A DNA stretch of 64,000 nucleotides from the NCBI GenBank assembly GCA_023055505.1, contig JALIRH010000126.1, positions 620,001-684,000 of the forward strand, read 5' to 3'. The notes beneath the pieces are model-generated. The model did no database searches, had not been told where the DNA came from, and saw nothing but the letters and a program-made list of their open reading frames with translations. The stretch is from Callipepla californica brunnescens (Eukaryota > Chordata > Aves > Galliformes > Odontophoridae). Below are positions 1 through 25,200 of this stretch, in pieces. The stretch's first letter is position 1. The number at the start of each line of letters is the position of its first letter. The position numbers and the translations under genes are program-made.

Positions 1-1384
1 GGGCACTCATAGATTTACTAATTTCAATCACTATCAAAACTTGGTCTTGAGCATTTAATGTCACAATCAAAAATGTAAGAACCCAAAATTAAAAGACAAA
101 TTAAAAACTGTTGGTGTGCATAGTTTGGAACCTGATTTGTATCTGTGACACTCCCAGTAACACTGAAGTGTTTGCTTTTGAAAATTGAAATTAATGACAT
201 AGGCTTATCTGCTCTTAATACAGTTTTCATGATTACGGAACATTGGCTAATGTAAAGAGCTGTCAGCTGTTTTGTAACAGTAATTTAAAAAGCTTCACGT
301 AGCTTCTAAACCATTCGTTACATGAGCCAATAGGGCTGTGAAACCCCCAGTCAGTTGTAAGGACAAGGAAATACCTCATTGTCAGCCATGGATGACTTAT
401 CCAAGAGAAGAGTTTCAAGGAATATTTTGGTACACTGAACGCTTCATTTCTGCCAGAGATAATAATGCGTGCAAGATATTGTGCTGTGTCTACTCTTTAT
501 TTGTTCCTAAATATGTTCCTGAGGTTGTTAGTGGAGACATGCAGTGCACGAGGAGAGATTGCCTGTGTAGGAGAAACTCCAGACAGCCAGAGTCTTCTGG
601 CTACTTGGGTAATTGGAAACAGTATTCTTTATCTCCACTTCATAGACTACAAGTGCCTATTTCAGAAATAGATGAGAACAATGGTTTATGGACTTCTTAA
701 AGATATTAAGATAAATTATGAGAAAGTTGGAAATTACAGAATTAAAGCAGTTCTATGTCACAGGGAAAAGAAATGTCAGTGCTGTTGCTGCCATTGTATA
801 GTTCTGCAAGCGAGAAAGTATCATGAGATAAATTCTTACTGAAATTCACAGCATGTTTTTTTAATCCCTATCTTCCAGATGTAACTCTGTGTTGCACAAC
901 CTGGTCTGTGAAACCACTGCCTCCAGTCCCTCAAACACTGGTAGGTCGAATTTCTGAGTATCAACCTGTAGAGAAGGACTCAATGTACTGATGATCAGGA
1001 ATGCTGTAAGATGAGAGAACTGCAGGTTGTCACTGAAAGTTGGTCTCAATCTCTAATGTATGGTCAAGGTACCACAACCTGGTGTCCAGCAGAATGTCAA
1101 GAGAAAGGACATAACTCACTCTTCAGTGTGCTGACAATGGCAAACACAGGAAGCCTCAGCTACTCCCAGTTCACTTAACAAACTGGTGGTAGTAGACACT
1201 ACAGCCTTTTTAGTGACATCTTTTAGTGAGTGACGTCAAAATTAGTTCTCTAGAGCAATGGAAGCCCCCATTCTTACAGATGTCCCAAACTCCACTCTAC
1301 CACACTTCCCGGTAAAAATGGTACTCATGGTATTCAGAGAAAACATAGTAACTGAACTGATGAACATACTGAGGTTTTGTGGGC
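1..1384. other. Non-coding flank, no gene recognised
   Basis: AT-rich sequence upstream of the first recognisable BMX exon. It is probably BMX intron or 5' flank. Open frames here, such as one at 338-700, show no family motif, and I found no PH-domain or Btk-motif exon. Confidence 0.5.
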
Positions 1385-1445
1385 ACGATGGTGATGGATT
1401 GATGGTTGGACTCCAACCGTAATGATTCTATGATTTTATGACTTT
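1385..1445 (+). repeat. CR1 LINE 3'-end fragment
   Basis: A short degenerate copy of the CR1 3' terminus: a GGTTGGACT-like core, then CCAACC and a tail containing ATTCTATGA. Only about 60 bp is recognisable. Confidence 0.6.
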
Positions 1446-1841
1446 GTTTAGGTGAGAAATGGTGGATGAACTGCACTTACTTCGGGCAACTCCCAAGTTA
1501 TACTGCTCCAGCAGGCTGGGTCAGGAGTACGGATGCCTCTTTAGGAACATCTGTTTAGCTCAACTTGACAGAAACACACTCTAAGTTAATGAATTGGGAA
1601 GTGCTTCTGAGATATATATGTACTCCTGCCTATGTCTTGACTTTATACCAGACAGTAACCCAGAAGTGTGCACCTTGCTGTCCATCTGCAAAAACTAAGC
1701 AAACAGACTCAAAGGACAAACAAGACATACAGAATGCCACAGTTTACCAAGGTGCTGGATGAAAAAGTGAAAAGCTGGAAGGGATAAGAATAAAGCAAAG
1801 ACTGGAAGATCTGTTTCTATGTTTATTTTCTCTTCTATGAG

Positions 1842-2372
1842 TGCTGCTCTGAAAGTAATGCCTCCTGTTTTGTTACGTTGACTCATGATTTCAGAGGTGG
1901 TTGTTGGTTGTATGGCAGTAGAAGCTGCACCTTCTTGCCAATATACTGTGACAGATGGCAGCAGAGGGGCAGCATGACAAAATGGCATCTGACATAGAAG
2001 TATCACTATCAAATAGTATTATCCAGGACAAGAAGGGATGGCCACAAGTTGCGCCAGGGAAGATTTAGATTAGATTTGAGGAAAAATTTTTTCTCTGAGA
2101 GAGTGGTCAGGCACTGGAATGGCCTGCCTAGGGAAGCGGTTGAGGCACCGTCCCTAGCGCTGTTCAAGAAGCGTTTAGATGAGGTGCTAAGAGATTTGAT
2201 TTAGTAGCTTGGTGGGTAGGGTTGGTGGTGTGAGGATGGTTGGACTAGATGATCTTGTAGGTCCTTTCCAACCTAATGAATCTATGAATCTATGAATCGT
2301 GTTCTTTGTATCTGTTGTAGCTTTTATAAAAATAAATAGGAGGTATTACTTTCAGAGCAACCTATGTTTCTT
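1842..2372. mobile_element. Mariner-like non-autonomous element (Galluhop-type) with terminal inverted repeats
   Basis: The left end near 1842 carries GCTCTGAAAGTAATGCCTCC, and the right end near 2341-2370 carries its inverse, TACTTTCAGAGCAACC. This gives inverted ends of about 28 bp with one or two mismatches. Both ends and the inner segment (ATGGCAGCAGAGGGGCAG) match what I remember of the chicken mariner Galluhop. No transposase frame survives. The element is split by a CR1 copy at about 2030-2300, so the mariner insertion is the older of the two. Confidence 0.75.
2030..2300 (+). repeat. CR1 LINE 3' end nested in the mariner-like element
   Basis: This is the 3' part of a CR1 retroposon in sense orientation. 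It has the usual features in order: GGCCACAAGTTGCGCCAGGG, the TGGCACTGGAATGGCCTGCC-like segment, GGTTGGACTAGATGATCTTG, TCCTTTCCAACC, and the octamer tail (AATCTATG repeats at 2275-2299). It is 5'-truncated. Confidence 0.9.
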
Positions 2373-2721
2373 CTCTTATACAAACGTAAGGGCAATACTA
2401 CTATCTTTGACCTTAATTTCACTGTTCAGCCTAGTTACTAAATTCTGTGAGATGAAGGTAGAGATGCCAAGGAAATAGGACAATGTTGTTTGAGTTATGA
2501 CATTTTCATCTAATTAGAAAAGGGACTAGAAGAATGGTCTGTGTATTCTCAGATCACTAGTCCAACCTCCTCCAAAAGTAAACTAGATTAAAATCATGAG
2601 ATTTAAAAAAAACCTCATATCTCCTGCCCTATTTTCATTTGTCTTCTGTTTTGTGGTTTGTATCTTTAGGGTACACTATGGACCCATTTCCTTGCTTCTT
2701 TTTGTTGATCAGAAAGAAACT

Positions 2722-2754
2722 TAAAAAAAAAAAAAAAAAAAAAGAAGAAGAAAA
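2722..2754. repeat. Poly-A / (GAA) tract
   Basis: A run of about 21 A residues is followed by GAAGAAGAA. It is a low-complexity tract, possibly the tail of an old retroposon, but no flanking element is recognisable. Confidence 0.8.
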
Positions 2755-5589
2755 GCTTGAATTCTTATGTATACAATTAACATAACAACTAGGGCTTTAA
2801 GAACTGCATAGAGTATAAAGAAGCAGAAGACAAAACCATGAGCAATAAAATGGAGCTCCAAAAATAATAATTAAGCCTTGAAAACAGGCTATGATCAAAG
2901 AAGCCTTAGACTTTTTTTTTCTGTTAATAATATTTGAAAGTAATGGCACTGTGAACATGCAGCAGCATAACTTGTTTTGAATTCTGCGGTCTGCTTTGCA
3001 TGGCTTCCATCAAGAGATGCTTTGTCTATCTGAAGAGATCATCAGTCATGCAAATGTTCTGCTGAACAGGCTGGTTTCTGCTAGGCCTTTATGATTTATT
3101 TTCATTATCTGATTGATTTCAGAGATGTTATTTTGGAAGGGAAATTTAAAATGCAGTAAGGTGACAGTATTAAGGTTGATACTTCTAAAACAGTTTCATT
3201 AAATGCAGATATAATAAGTACCACGTCTGGTTAGAACAACTCGACTTCGTTTCTCCAGGCTGTATCATACTGATCAGGTTTAGAAGGCTAATACTGAGTT
3301 TTCATGGCGAGGAGCAGTCAGCAGACTATATTTAGCTCCAGAGCTACTTCTATAAGCTTTCAGCACATTCTTCTTTGTTGTTTCATCTACTCAAACTGGT
3401 CATCAAAGGTACAACTAAGCTGCCAGTCTTCCTTCCATCTACCTCCCATTTCATATCCTTCACCTTTCCAGACCCTGCAAGTCTTATTCCTTTCCTCTTT
3501 CTTCAACTGACCAGAGGTACTAGTTTTTCTCTTCACAGCTTGCACCTTTGATGTCTCTGTCCCTTTCATCAGCTTAACGTTACACCATTGCCACAGAGGA
3601 GCTGGTTCCTAAAGGGTGATGCTATTACATAGAATACAAGTGACAACCATGCCTTCAGAAGAAACAGTGGGCATTTCCTCTGCTTTGATAAGCAGGAGCT
3701 TCCTGTCTTAGAAACACTTTCATCTCTGCTGGTGTCTGGCAGGCACTGTCTTTGCAATGTCAAATATTTTCTGTAGGTCAGGTAGAAGTCTACCGTGTGC
3801 ACATGCAAATCTCCTCATGATAATTTTTGGATGAGTTTTTTTGACGAGTAAATGAAGAAGTACATACCTCCAATTGTACCACGGGAGCATGGTTTTGCAG
3901 CTAGTTGGCATTCCACATTTGCCCATCACACCTGAATCTCAGCTTGTCACCTAAAGCTCTCTCTAGATGGTGGTGATAAAGTCATCAGTATGGAAATCAC
4001 AATAATACCATTGCTAGCATAAGGGAAGTAACAAGGTGTATTCGATTATTATTAGGAAAGTAAAGGCTTTAGGGCTTTCAATGAATGCTGGATATGGAAA
4101 GTAATACGTAAGGACACAAACTAAAATATTAATCCGTTCCAGGTTGTACAGAAATCTTTCCAGAAATGTTGCGAAAGACAAGTACAAATCCATCAGTAAA
4201 AAATGAGGAGATTGCAAATCTGATGTGCTCATCTTTGGCTGGATATTCCCTTGGCAGTTTGGGCAAAACACAATGCTTTTCTTTGATCACAATTATTTCT
4301 GCCATTTACTTTGGCCAATTCTTTGCACTTTCTTCTGTTTGCACTAAAAGATGAAAGCTCCCTCAAAGCATTACCATTCCACAAACAAAATGGGAAATGA
4401 AGAATGAACAATTTAATCTAAAAAAATTACCAAAGCCAGATTTCAGAAGTACAGATCAGCCCATAAATACATTTATGAGATATTTATTTGCTCTAATATT
4501 ACTAGACACTTTTATGAAAATGCAGCTAAATCTCTGCATTATAATTTTCTCCATCTTTCTGATAGCTGTAGGCCACTCTTTCTGTCATCCACAAAACAAA
4601 CAGTAAGCCTAAGGCTTGGATCATGCTTAACAAAGGCCTTCAAGCTAAAAGCTCCCTTCCACTGAAGTCAGACATGGCCAACAGGAACTAGTCTTCCTGT
4701 GTTCAAGCAGTAATGCTTGATGAATAACAAGTCTAAGTCTAAGGCAAATGAGGATTCTGTTCTTTACAAAAAAGCATCATCATGGGAACTTAGTGAGATC
4801 AAATTGAGACTCAGTGTGTTTACTGGAAAAGATCCTGTGTATCTTTTGGCTCCTTGGAGTCAATTAATTGGCTTCCTGATTTCTCCTTGCTTAAATTAAG
4901 TAAAGAAATATCAATAAAGATGAAACAAGCAAACAGACAATGTCATGATTGCTAGGATTTGACTTAAAGGAATCACAGCCTGCTTCAGAACACTTGGCAT
5001 TCTTACCTGGTATTGCATTACAGTGCTTTTCAATTATAAAATGATTGCATAAGATAAATAGTTGGCACTTGGAGCCTCTTGTCCCAAATCTGTTATTTCC
5101 TGCCATCTTTTGCTGTCAGTGTTTCACATGTAGTATTCCCTGCTCTTACAGAATTGGGATGCCTCTATTTTCTCAGTTATGAGATTTCTCCAATTTCTAA
5201 ACACATTTCAGTGCCTAAATTTTAGATGTCTTTTTGCCTATGGTTAGATTCTTGTAATCTAAACTTAATGTCATGCTTCCCATCCAAGTTATTTGCATAG
5301 ACCTCCTAAACAAGTGGTGATAGGTAGAAACTTCTGTAGTTTCACATTTCACCTGAAGACATGGGTCAAAGATGAATTCTGTAGTTACATAGCCATACTT
5401 GTTTAAATCTGCATAGAGAAAGTTCATCACCAAACAGGCTTTCTAATATCTAATAGACTTAGCAAAGAAACATATAAATTGGTCAATAAAAGATGGGATA
5501 ATTTGGAATCATGTAGCTTTTCTTTTCAGTGATTACTGGTAATGACTGATGAGTGTCTCTTGTGCTTTACAGTAATTATTACTATCGAT

Positions 5590-5671
5590 AAAAAAATAAT
5601 AAATAAATAAATAAATAACATATATATATATATAATAATAACATATGTGTGTGTGTGTATATATGTATATG
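5590..5671. repeat. Compound microsatellite (AAAT)n-(AT)n-(GT)n
   Basis: AATA units, an AT run, an ATA run and a GTGTGTGTGT run follow one another. It is non-coding, although it makes a spurious Tyr/Ile-rich reading frame on the minus strand. Confidence 0.9.
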
Positions 5672-6143
5672 TTACAGTACTGTGATGATGTGATGGAGTT
5701 TTTTGGTACAACAGGAAATCATTGCACTTAGTTACAGTAAAACCATTTGCTCACATGGTGTTTAATGCATATGAATTACAATTGCTTGGTAAACTGTATC
5801 AGCTTCAGATGCTATTAGGCTTTTGATATGAGTTCAGTCTATTCTGTCATCTTGTTAATGAGAGCTTCCTATTACAGTAGTGTCAGCCTGTGCTCTGTGT
5901 GATGCTTCTGGTGTCATTATGATGGAACTTGGCTCTGTTTTTATCTGTCTCACAAATATGGATTTTTCTGGAATGTTCTACATGAATGAGAAAAAATGGT
6001 GCTTGCCCTCACCTGTCTTCTTAGCTTTGATTAATTTGCTTAATATCATTATCCATTTTGTATACATATGCGATCGTGTTGCTTATCTTTCCTTACTGTA
6101 CTCAGAATTGTATCTGACATATTATTTCTTCTATCTTCAAAAG

Positions 6144-19981
<13,838 letters not shown>

Positions 19982-20682
19982 AAAAGAGGATTCACACACA
20001 GATGACTGTGCATGCTGGTTCCATACCACCTGTCTTCTGTAAGAGTGTTAAACCTGAACTCTTCCTGACATGAGCCACCTCTGTTATACTGTGTATTAGT
20101 CTTCTAATTTAATTAGGGATTTGACCAAGAAGTATATGAAGAAAGACTTTATGATACTCTGCAGGTGACTGTATCTTAAAGGATGTCGTGGAAGAGTGCA
20201 ATTCAGTCTGTCAGCCTTGGGACTTCTCAGACATTGAGATGTATGACAACTGTATACACTCCTTCCATGTTTCCAAGCTGTCAATGTTTGGCTTCAGCTG
20301 GAAATATAAATGAGGAAATGCATGCTTGTTAGGCTTTCTGATTATCACATCTCATCTGAATTCAGTTTTCCTTTGTAATTCCCTGAAGCTGATGCCTGAG
20401 GTTAAATGTAGAACTGCTGCAAGTAAAAACAACATAAGTAGTTATCATTTCACTTTCAATTACGTAGAAATTGCTATTGGTAAAATATTACATCAGTTTG
20501 TTTACTATGAGTATTGATTTTAATTTTGGCCCTCAGGGTGTATGTCTGATTTTGAATTTATTCTAAGCTGACTATCTCAAATATTTGCAACTCTGCTACA
20601 TACAGGAAGCTCCTTAGGGAGTTATTGCTTCCTTCCATACTTCATTTTTTTTTTTTTTCATTTTTTATGAGGTCATGGCAAT

Positions 20683-20688
20683 AATAAA
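20683..20688 (+). terminator. BMX: Candidate BMX poly-A signal
   Basis: AATAAA about 700 bp after the BMX stop codon. A second copy lies at 21003-21008. Which one is used cannot be told from sequence. Confidence 0.35.
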
Positions 20689-21457
20689 TGGTAAATCTTG
20701 CTGATCTGTATAAAACTTTAAAAGTAAAAATTTGAAAAAAATCTTAAAACACTATAATTGCTTTGCCAAATATTCTACTACTGAGCAGCAGAAAAATCTC
20801 TCCTGACACTAATAATGAATTGTTAAATAAGAACACCCAACTTTCAAACATTCGTAGCGTTATGCTAATGAAGGGCAACGTCATTCCATCTACATATACC
20901 AAGTACATCTGAAGTTTCATCACTGTAACAGAGAGTCTGAAGTTGCATACTGACATTTGTAAAATGCTCACCTAATAGATGCAAAAAATGAAGAGGTTGT
21001 GAAATAAAGTAGTTTCTGAAAAACTTCTCTCCTTTGAAATGAATGCTTAGAAACTCTCCCATGAAGTGTAGTTCTTATTTTCTGCCCAGCTCCAGGGCTG
21101 ATTTTTCCTGCTTTTGTGTATGTTTATATACATGAGCATATGCCTACACATGTACACATACATTTGAAAATATAAACTCCCAAAACTGTTCTATAGAATT
21201 ATGTCAGCATTTCATGACCCTTTTGCATCTCTTCCAATTCAGTACATTTTATGCTGCTATGATATCTATGAAATACTTATTTGCAATAATATTATTGTTA
21301 CAGTGCAAATGATAGTGAATTATAATATATTGTAAGTATAGTAAATTTACTATAGTAAGTAATAGTATTTATGTAATTGTACAATTCATATTTGTAATAT
21401 GCTGTATTTGTAATGCAGTATTTTGTATCACAGAATCAATAGCTGACTTACTAATCA

Positions 21458-21532
21458 TTTATTCTTAAGTAAATTTATTTCATGTTTTGATAAGGACATA
21501 GCACAGGTTATTTATTCATTTGTTTATTTATT
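21458..21532 (-). terminator. ACE2: Cluster of candidate ACE2 poly-A signals
   Basis: Several TTTATT motifs, which read AATAAA on the minus strand, fall within 75 bp and about 630-700 bp downstream of the ACE2 stop. They are AT-rich and partly overlapping, so some may be chance. Confidence 0.4.
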
Positions 21533-22161
21533 TACCAGAGAACATATGCTATTTGGTCTGTACAACACTTATCCAGCAAACAGTTAAAAAATAACTTATG
21601 TTACAGCCTCCTAACAATGTTCCAGTGCTTGCTAGTTATCATTCGGCATCCATTTTACATTGACATAGATTCCTGAAAGTGCAAAAATTGCTCTTAGTTC
21701 ATACCAGACTGAGTTCATCACTAAGATTCTTCTGGTGGACTTTTTTTTTCTCTCTATTACACAGACTTTTGAGCTCTCCTCCTGGAAAGATATTCCTCAG
21801 GGTATCACAAGTATGTGAGTTACTCTCATCTGTCTTCAGCTATACATAGCTCTATACTTCCAAGATTTTCTATCTCATTACAGAGGAAACAAAGATAAAT
21901 GAGATATAGCACATCTATGAAAAGAAGCACAGAGAGTGTGTAATATGATGAGTATAATTCATAGAAAAGCCACAGGACATAAAAGTCTTGCTTTTTTTTT
22001 TTTTTGCATGTTTTCTAGGTACCACAGAAACAGCAGATTCAGTTACTGTTACCCACCAGAAGACATTGTGTCTGGTGACATCCATAGTTTTTTGGTCCTT
22101 GCTAGACACCATTTTTACAAGTGAAATGAAAAACGAAAAAAAAGGCAAGCTAACACATCTT

Positions 22162-22279
22162 CTAGAAGGATGTTTGTGTCTCTTCAGATAGCTCAAAACC
22201 CTTGTTGCTTCTTCCATCTTCATCATAAGGGTTCACTTCACAGTTTGATCCTGCTTCATTCCTTCTTTTTCTTGCTTTC
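22162..22279 (-). CDS. ACE2: ACE2 coding exon 18 (cytoplasmic tail)
   Basis: It encodes [13 protein letters not shown] and an acidic segment [10 protein letters not shown], ending ETQTSF with TAG at 22162-22164. Acceptor CCTTACAG. Confidence 0.95.
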
Positions 22280-25200
22280 CTGTAAGGAAAATTCTTTTTG
22301 TATTACAAGACCTTGTGTTATTCAAGTCCTTCTGGATCCCTAGAATAGGCTACTGTATATAATACTGTTCTTAACTGGGAATACTTATACCAAAAGAGAG
22401 TTTGTGTTTGTATAAGGGAAACTGTAGCAAGCCCTCTACCATTAATGGTGAGACGAAAAAACAACCCAAACATGCTGGAGTCAATGCAGTAATTTTTAAG
22501 GGACATGGCACTCACGCTAACAGTCCAACAACTCCTCTGAAGACTGCAGGTGCTGATGAATGTGGGCACACCCTGCTGCTGAAGCAGGCACTGTGCTCCA
22601 AGCAGGTTCTCCACCAGCCTCGCACCAAGGCTGGCAGAAGAACAGCCATGCCACAGCTCTACAGCCACAGCATGCCTAGCTGCCATGGTTAAACTGCTGA
22701 TGAAAAGAAATTTGCACTAAGTTGCCAAAGCTGTCAAGTGTTCATCAGGGAGCTGAACAGCTGATGGAAAGGGCAAGGCTTATCTGTAAGCACCCTGATG
22801 ATTTAGCCATGGGGGACTTCTCCCAGAAGCCATGATCATAGTACCAAAAATACCACTCACCTTCTATTTCTCTGACCAGTGATGATCAAGACAATAACTC
22901 CAATGACAATCAGGCTCATGACCACCCCAAATATAATTAACCAGACAGTGACTGGTGGTTCGTAAGGTGTGGCCAGGGTTGGTGCTATGCCCTCAAACTC
23001 CAGCGTGTTGTCATCCAGTTTGAAAGCCTCATTGATTCGTTCTCGAGACATACTGCCATCAAAAGCATGTTATAAGTTTGTTTGAAGGAAATAAACATTT
23101 TTCTGTTCCTTTATAATTCTCCAGTATGCCAAGCTCCCACTGAACTGATCAGGTGATGGCAGGAGGTACTGCTAAGCCCCATACTCTTTCTGTCACAGCT
23201 TGGTGGATAACAAACACGATAACTTAAGCCCTTAACCCGCTGCAGCTTAAGTAACATGTTCAGACATTGTCTAAGCTCTTAAAACCAGATTGAACAGCTT
23301 ATCAAAATGAGGCAAGCAGCTTTCTAATCTCATTCTCTATTTGTGTTTTGCTTCTCATTCTCTTTACCCGTAACTAACTTGGTTATATGACAGAAAATCG
23401 CAGCTTTGACTTCGTCCTACCTATTTCCCTCCTACAGCCTTTCACAACCACAATCCATGATATTTCTTGCCCTGAACACTTTTCTCCTTGTCTTTTTTGT
23501 GTCTTTCCCTGAACCTCCACTTCTGTAAGTTCAATCTGGACAATATTTCCACGGTTGTACTCTCCCTTGATTCACTGTTCCTTCTAACTACTTTTTCAAT
23601 GTCATCTTATATTGTTGCTACTTTTAGATCTGTGCCCTCTTCTTACTCCACTGTATTTTATCCATGACCAGCTACAGTCTTGTAGTTTTACTTATCATTT
23701 TTACAGCAGTGACTTACAGTGGTGTCAAACTGTGCTATAAAAGAGCTGTTCATTGACCCCATAAGTGGGAACTAGCTCCTGCTCTGACCTCTTCATTTCT
23801 CTCTGATCAAATACATTTGGATTTCTTTCTAATGCATCATTTTAGACCTTGCTAACAATAAACTTTGCACTGATTTTTCAATAAAAAGAGGAAGAAACAC
23901 TCACACACTTGTGCATGCACACACCACTCCCATGACCCACTATTTCAGAATATAGGATAGCTCCCGTTAGAATTTGAGCAATGACATTTCCTGGCAAAGT
24001 ATGATGCAATTAGGTGTGTTATGGCAGTTTTACAAGCCCCTTGAAGCATTTTACATTGGCTTCTGTCCAAGATACCATCAGATAGACAGATTGTTTTTCT
24101 TCTGTCACACAGTTTCTCTTATCCTAATATTTCCATGTAAACTGCAGAACTGAATTTCTTATCACACTTCCTATTTCATCAGGCTTAAGCTTTGTTTTTC
24201 CTTGTAACCTTTCATTCATTTTTTCCCCAGAAATAAAAATCTCACCTGATGGCATTTTCCACGTCAGCTCTGGGCACAATATCACTGACATTACCTGGCA
24301 TGCTGACTGTAAGGTAGAAGGAGATCCTTTGCGTCTCTTCCCCAGTGTGAATGTCTGCAACCCTGATTGAGAAATAGGAGATAAAGATTTCTCATCTGTT
24401 GAGATGGCATTATCTTTAAATTTAGGTAAGGGAATGGTTGCATTAGACAGGCAATTCTGATCTGTGCTGAGTGAATGCTTCCTAGTGACCTCAGCTTGGA
24501 AATGAAAAGAATTACACTGCAATAAATTAATTTTCTATGTGCTAAGGAGTACCTTTGGATGGAGAGAGTCTACTCCAAACCTGGGACAATCCTTGGTGTA
24601 ATTTCCCAAAGCACATAATCAGCTACAGAACAAGAATGCTTGGGCCTCTTGAGTGGTTGGGATTCATAGATTCATAGATTCATTAGGTTGGAAAGGACCT
24701 ACAAGATCATCTAGTCCAACCATCCTCACACCACCATCCCTACCCATGTCATTAGTTACCTGGGAGAAGAGGCCGACCCCCTCTGATGTATGGATGTATG
24801 GATGTATGGATGTATGGATGTGATGTATGGAATACCAAATGTTTCATATTCTGCAAGGGATGGATCCTAGACATCACATGACTAATGTTCTATACAGTAG
24901 TACCAAATAGTTAAAGTAAAGAGCATCTGAAAGTTTTTCAAGAGACTAAGATAAAGGGTAGTTTTTCTTACTGAAATCAGTCTGAGGTGATAGATTTTAT
25001 GTTCATAAGTAAACCCAGATAAGATTCATAAGTCTGCATAGAATTCTAATGCGTTATGTTCAACAAGCTTATCTTTCCTTGGCCCAAAACTTCTCAGATA
25101 TTCAATATTGTAAACATATATCATTGGAAATTCTTTAAAATCAGTATCTCTTGATCTGTCTATATTGCCCAGAAATTCCAAGGCTCACTTCTCCATCTGA

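Larger units (their letters stand above)
2373..6143. other. Non-coding, probably BMX intron
   Basis: No exon can be supported here. It holds a poly-A/GAA tract near 2722-2754 and an AT/GT microsatellite near 5590-5671. A 34-nt segment flanked by AG and GT near 3122-3155 was examined and not accepted as an exon. Confidence 0.5.
19982..22161. other. Convergent intergenic / 3' UTR interval between BMX and ACE2
   Basis: The BMX stop and the ACE2 stop face each other across about 2.2 kb. The AT-rich interval should hold both 3' UTRs. No further coding exon is visible. Confidence 0.8.

Noticed and set aside
338..700. 120-codon plus-strand open frame with a PREEF-like phrase resembling the BMX linker
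   Set aside because: No splice support, no PH or Btk-motif residues, and the overlap with BMX is a few residues only.
3122..3155. 34-nt segment with a good acceptor (GATTTCAG) and a GTAAGG donor, possible small BMX exon
   Set aside because: The encoded DVILEGKFKM has no convincing match to Tec kinases, and such AG...GT pairs are common by chance.
5880..6143. Open frame running into the first BMX exon from an upstream ATG
   Set aside because: The hydrophobic sequence before 6144 reads like intron, and a clear pyrimidine tract and AG precede LRRRSLPQ.
21936..22124. Plus-strand frames over the ACE2 3' UTR
   Set aside because: Short, around a poly-T run, and antisense to ACE2 with no motif.
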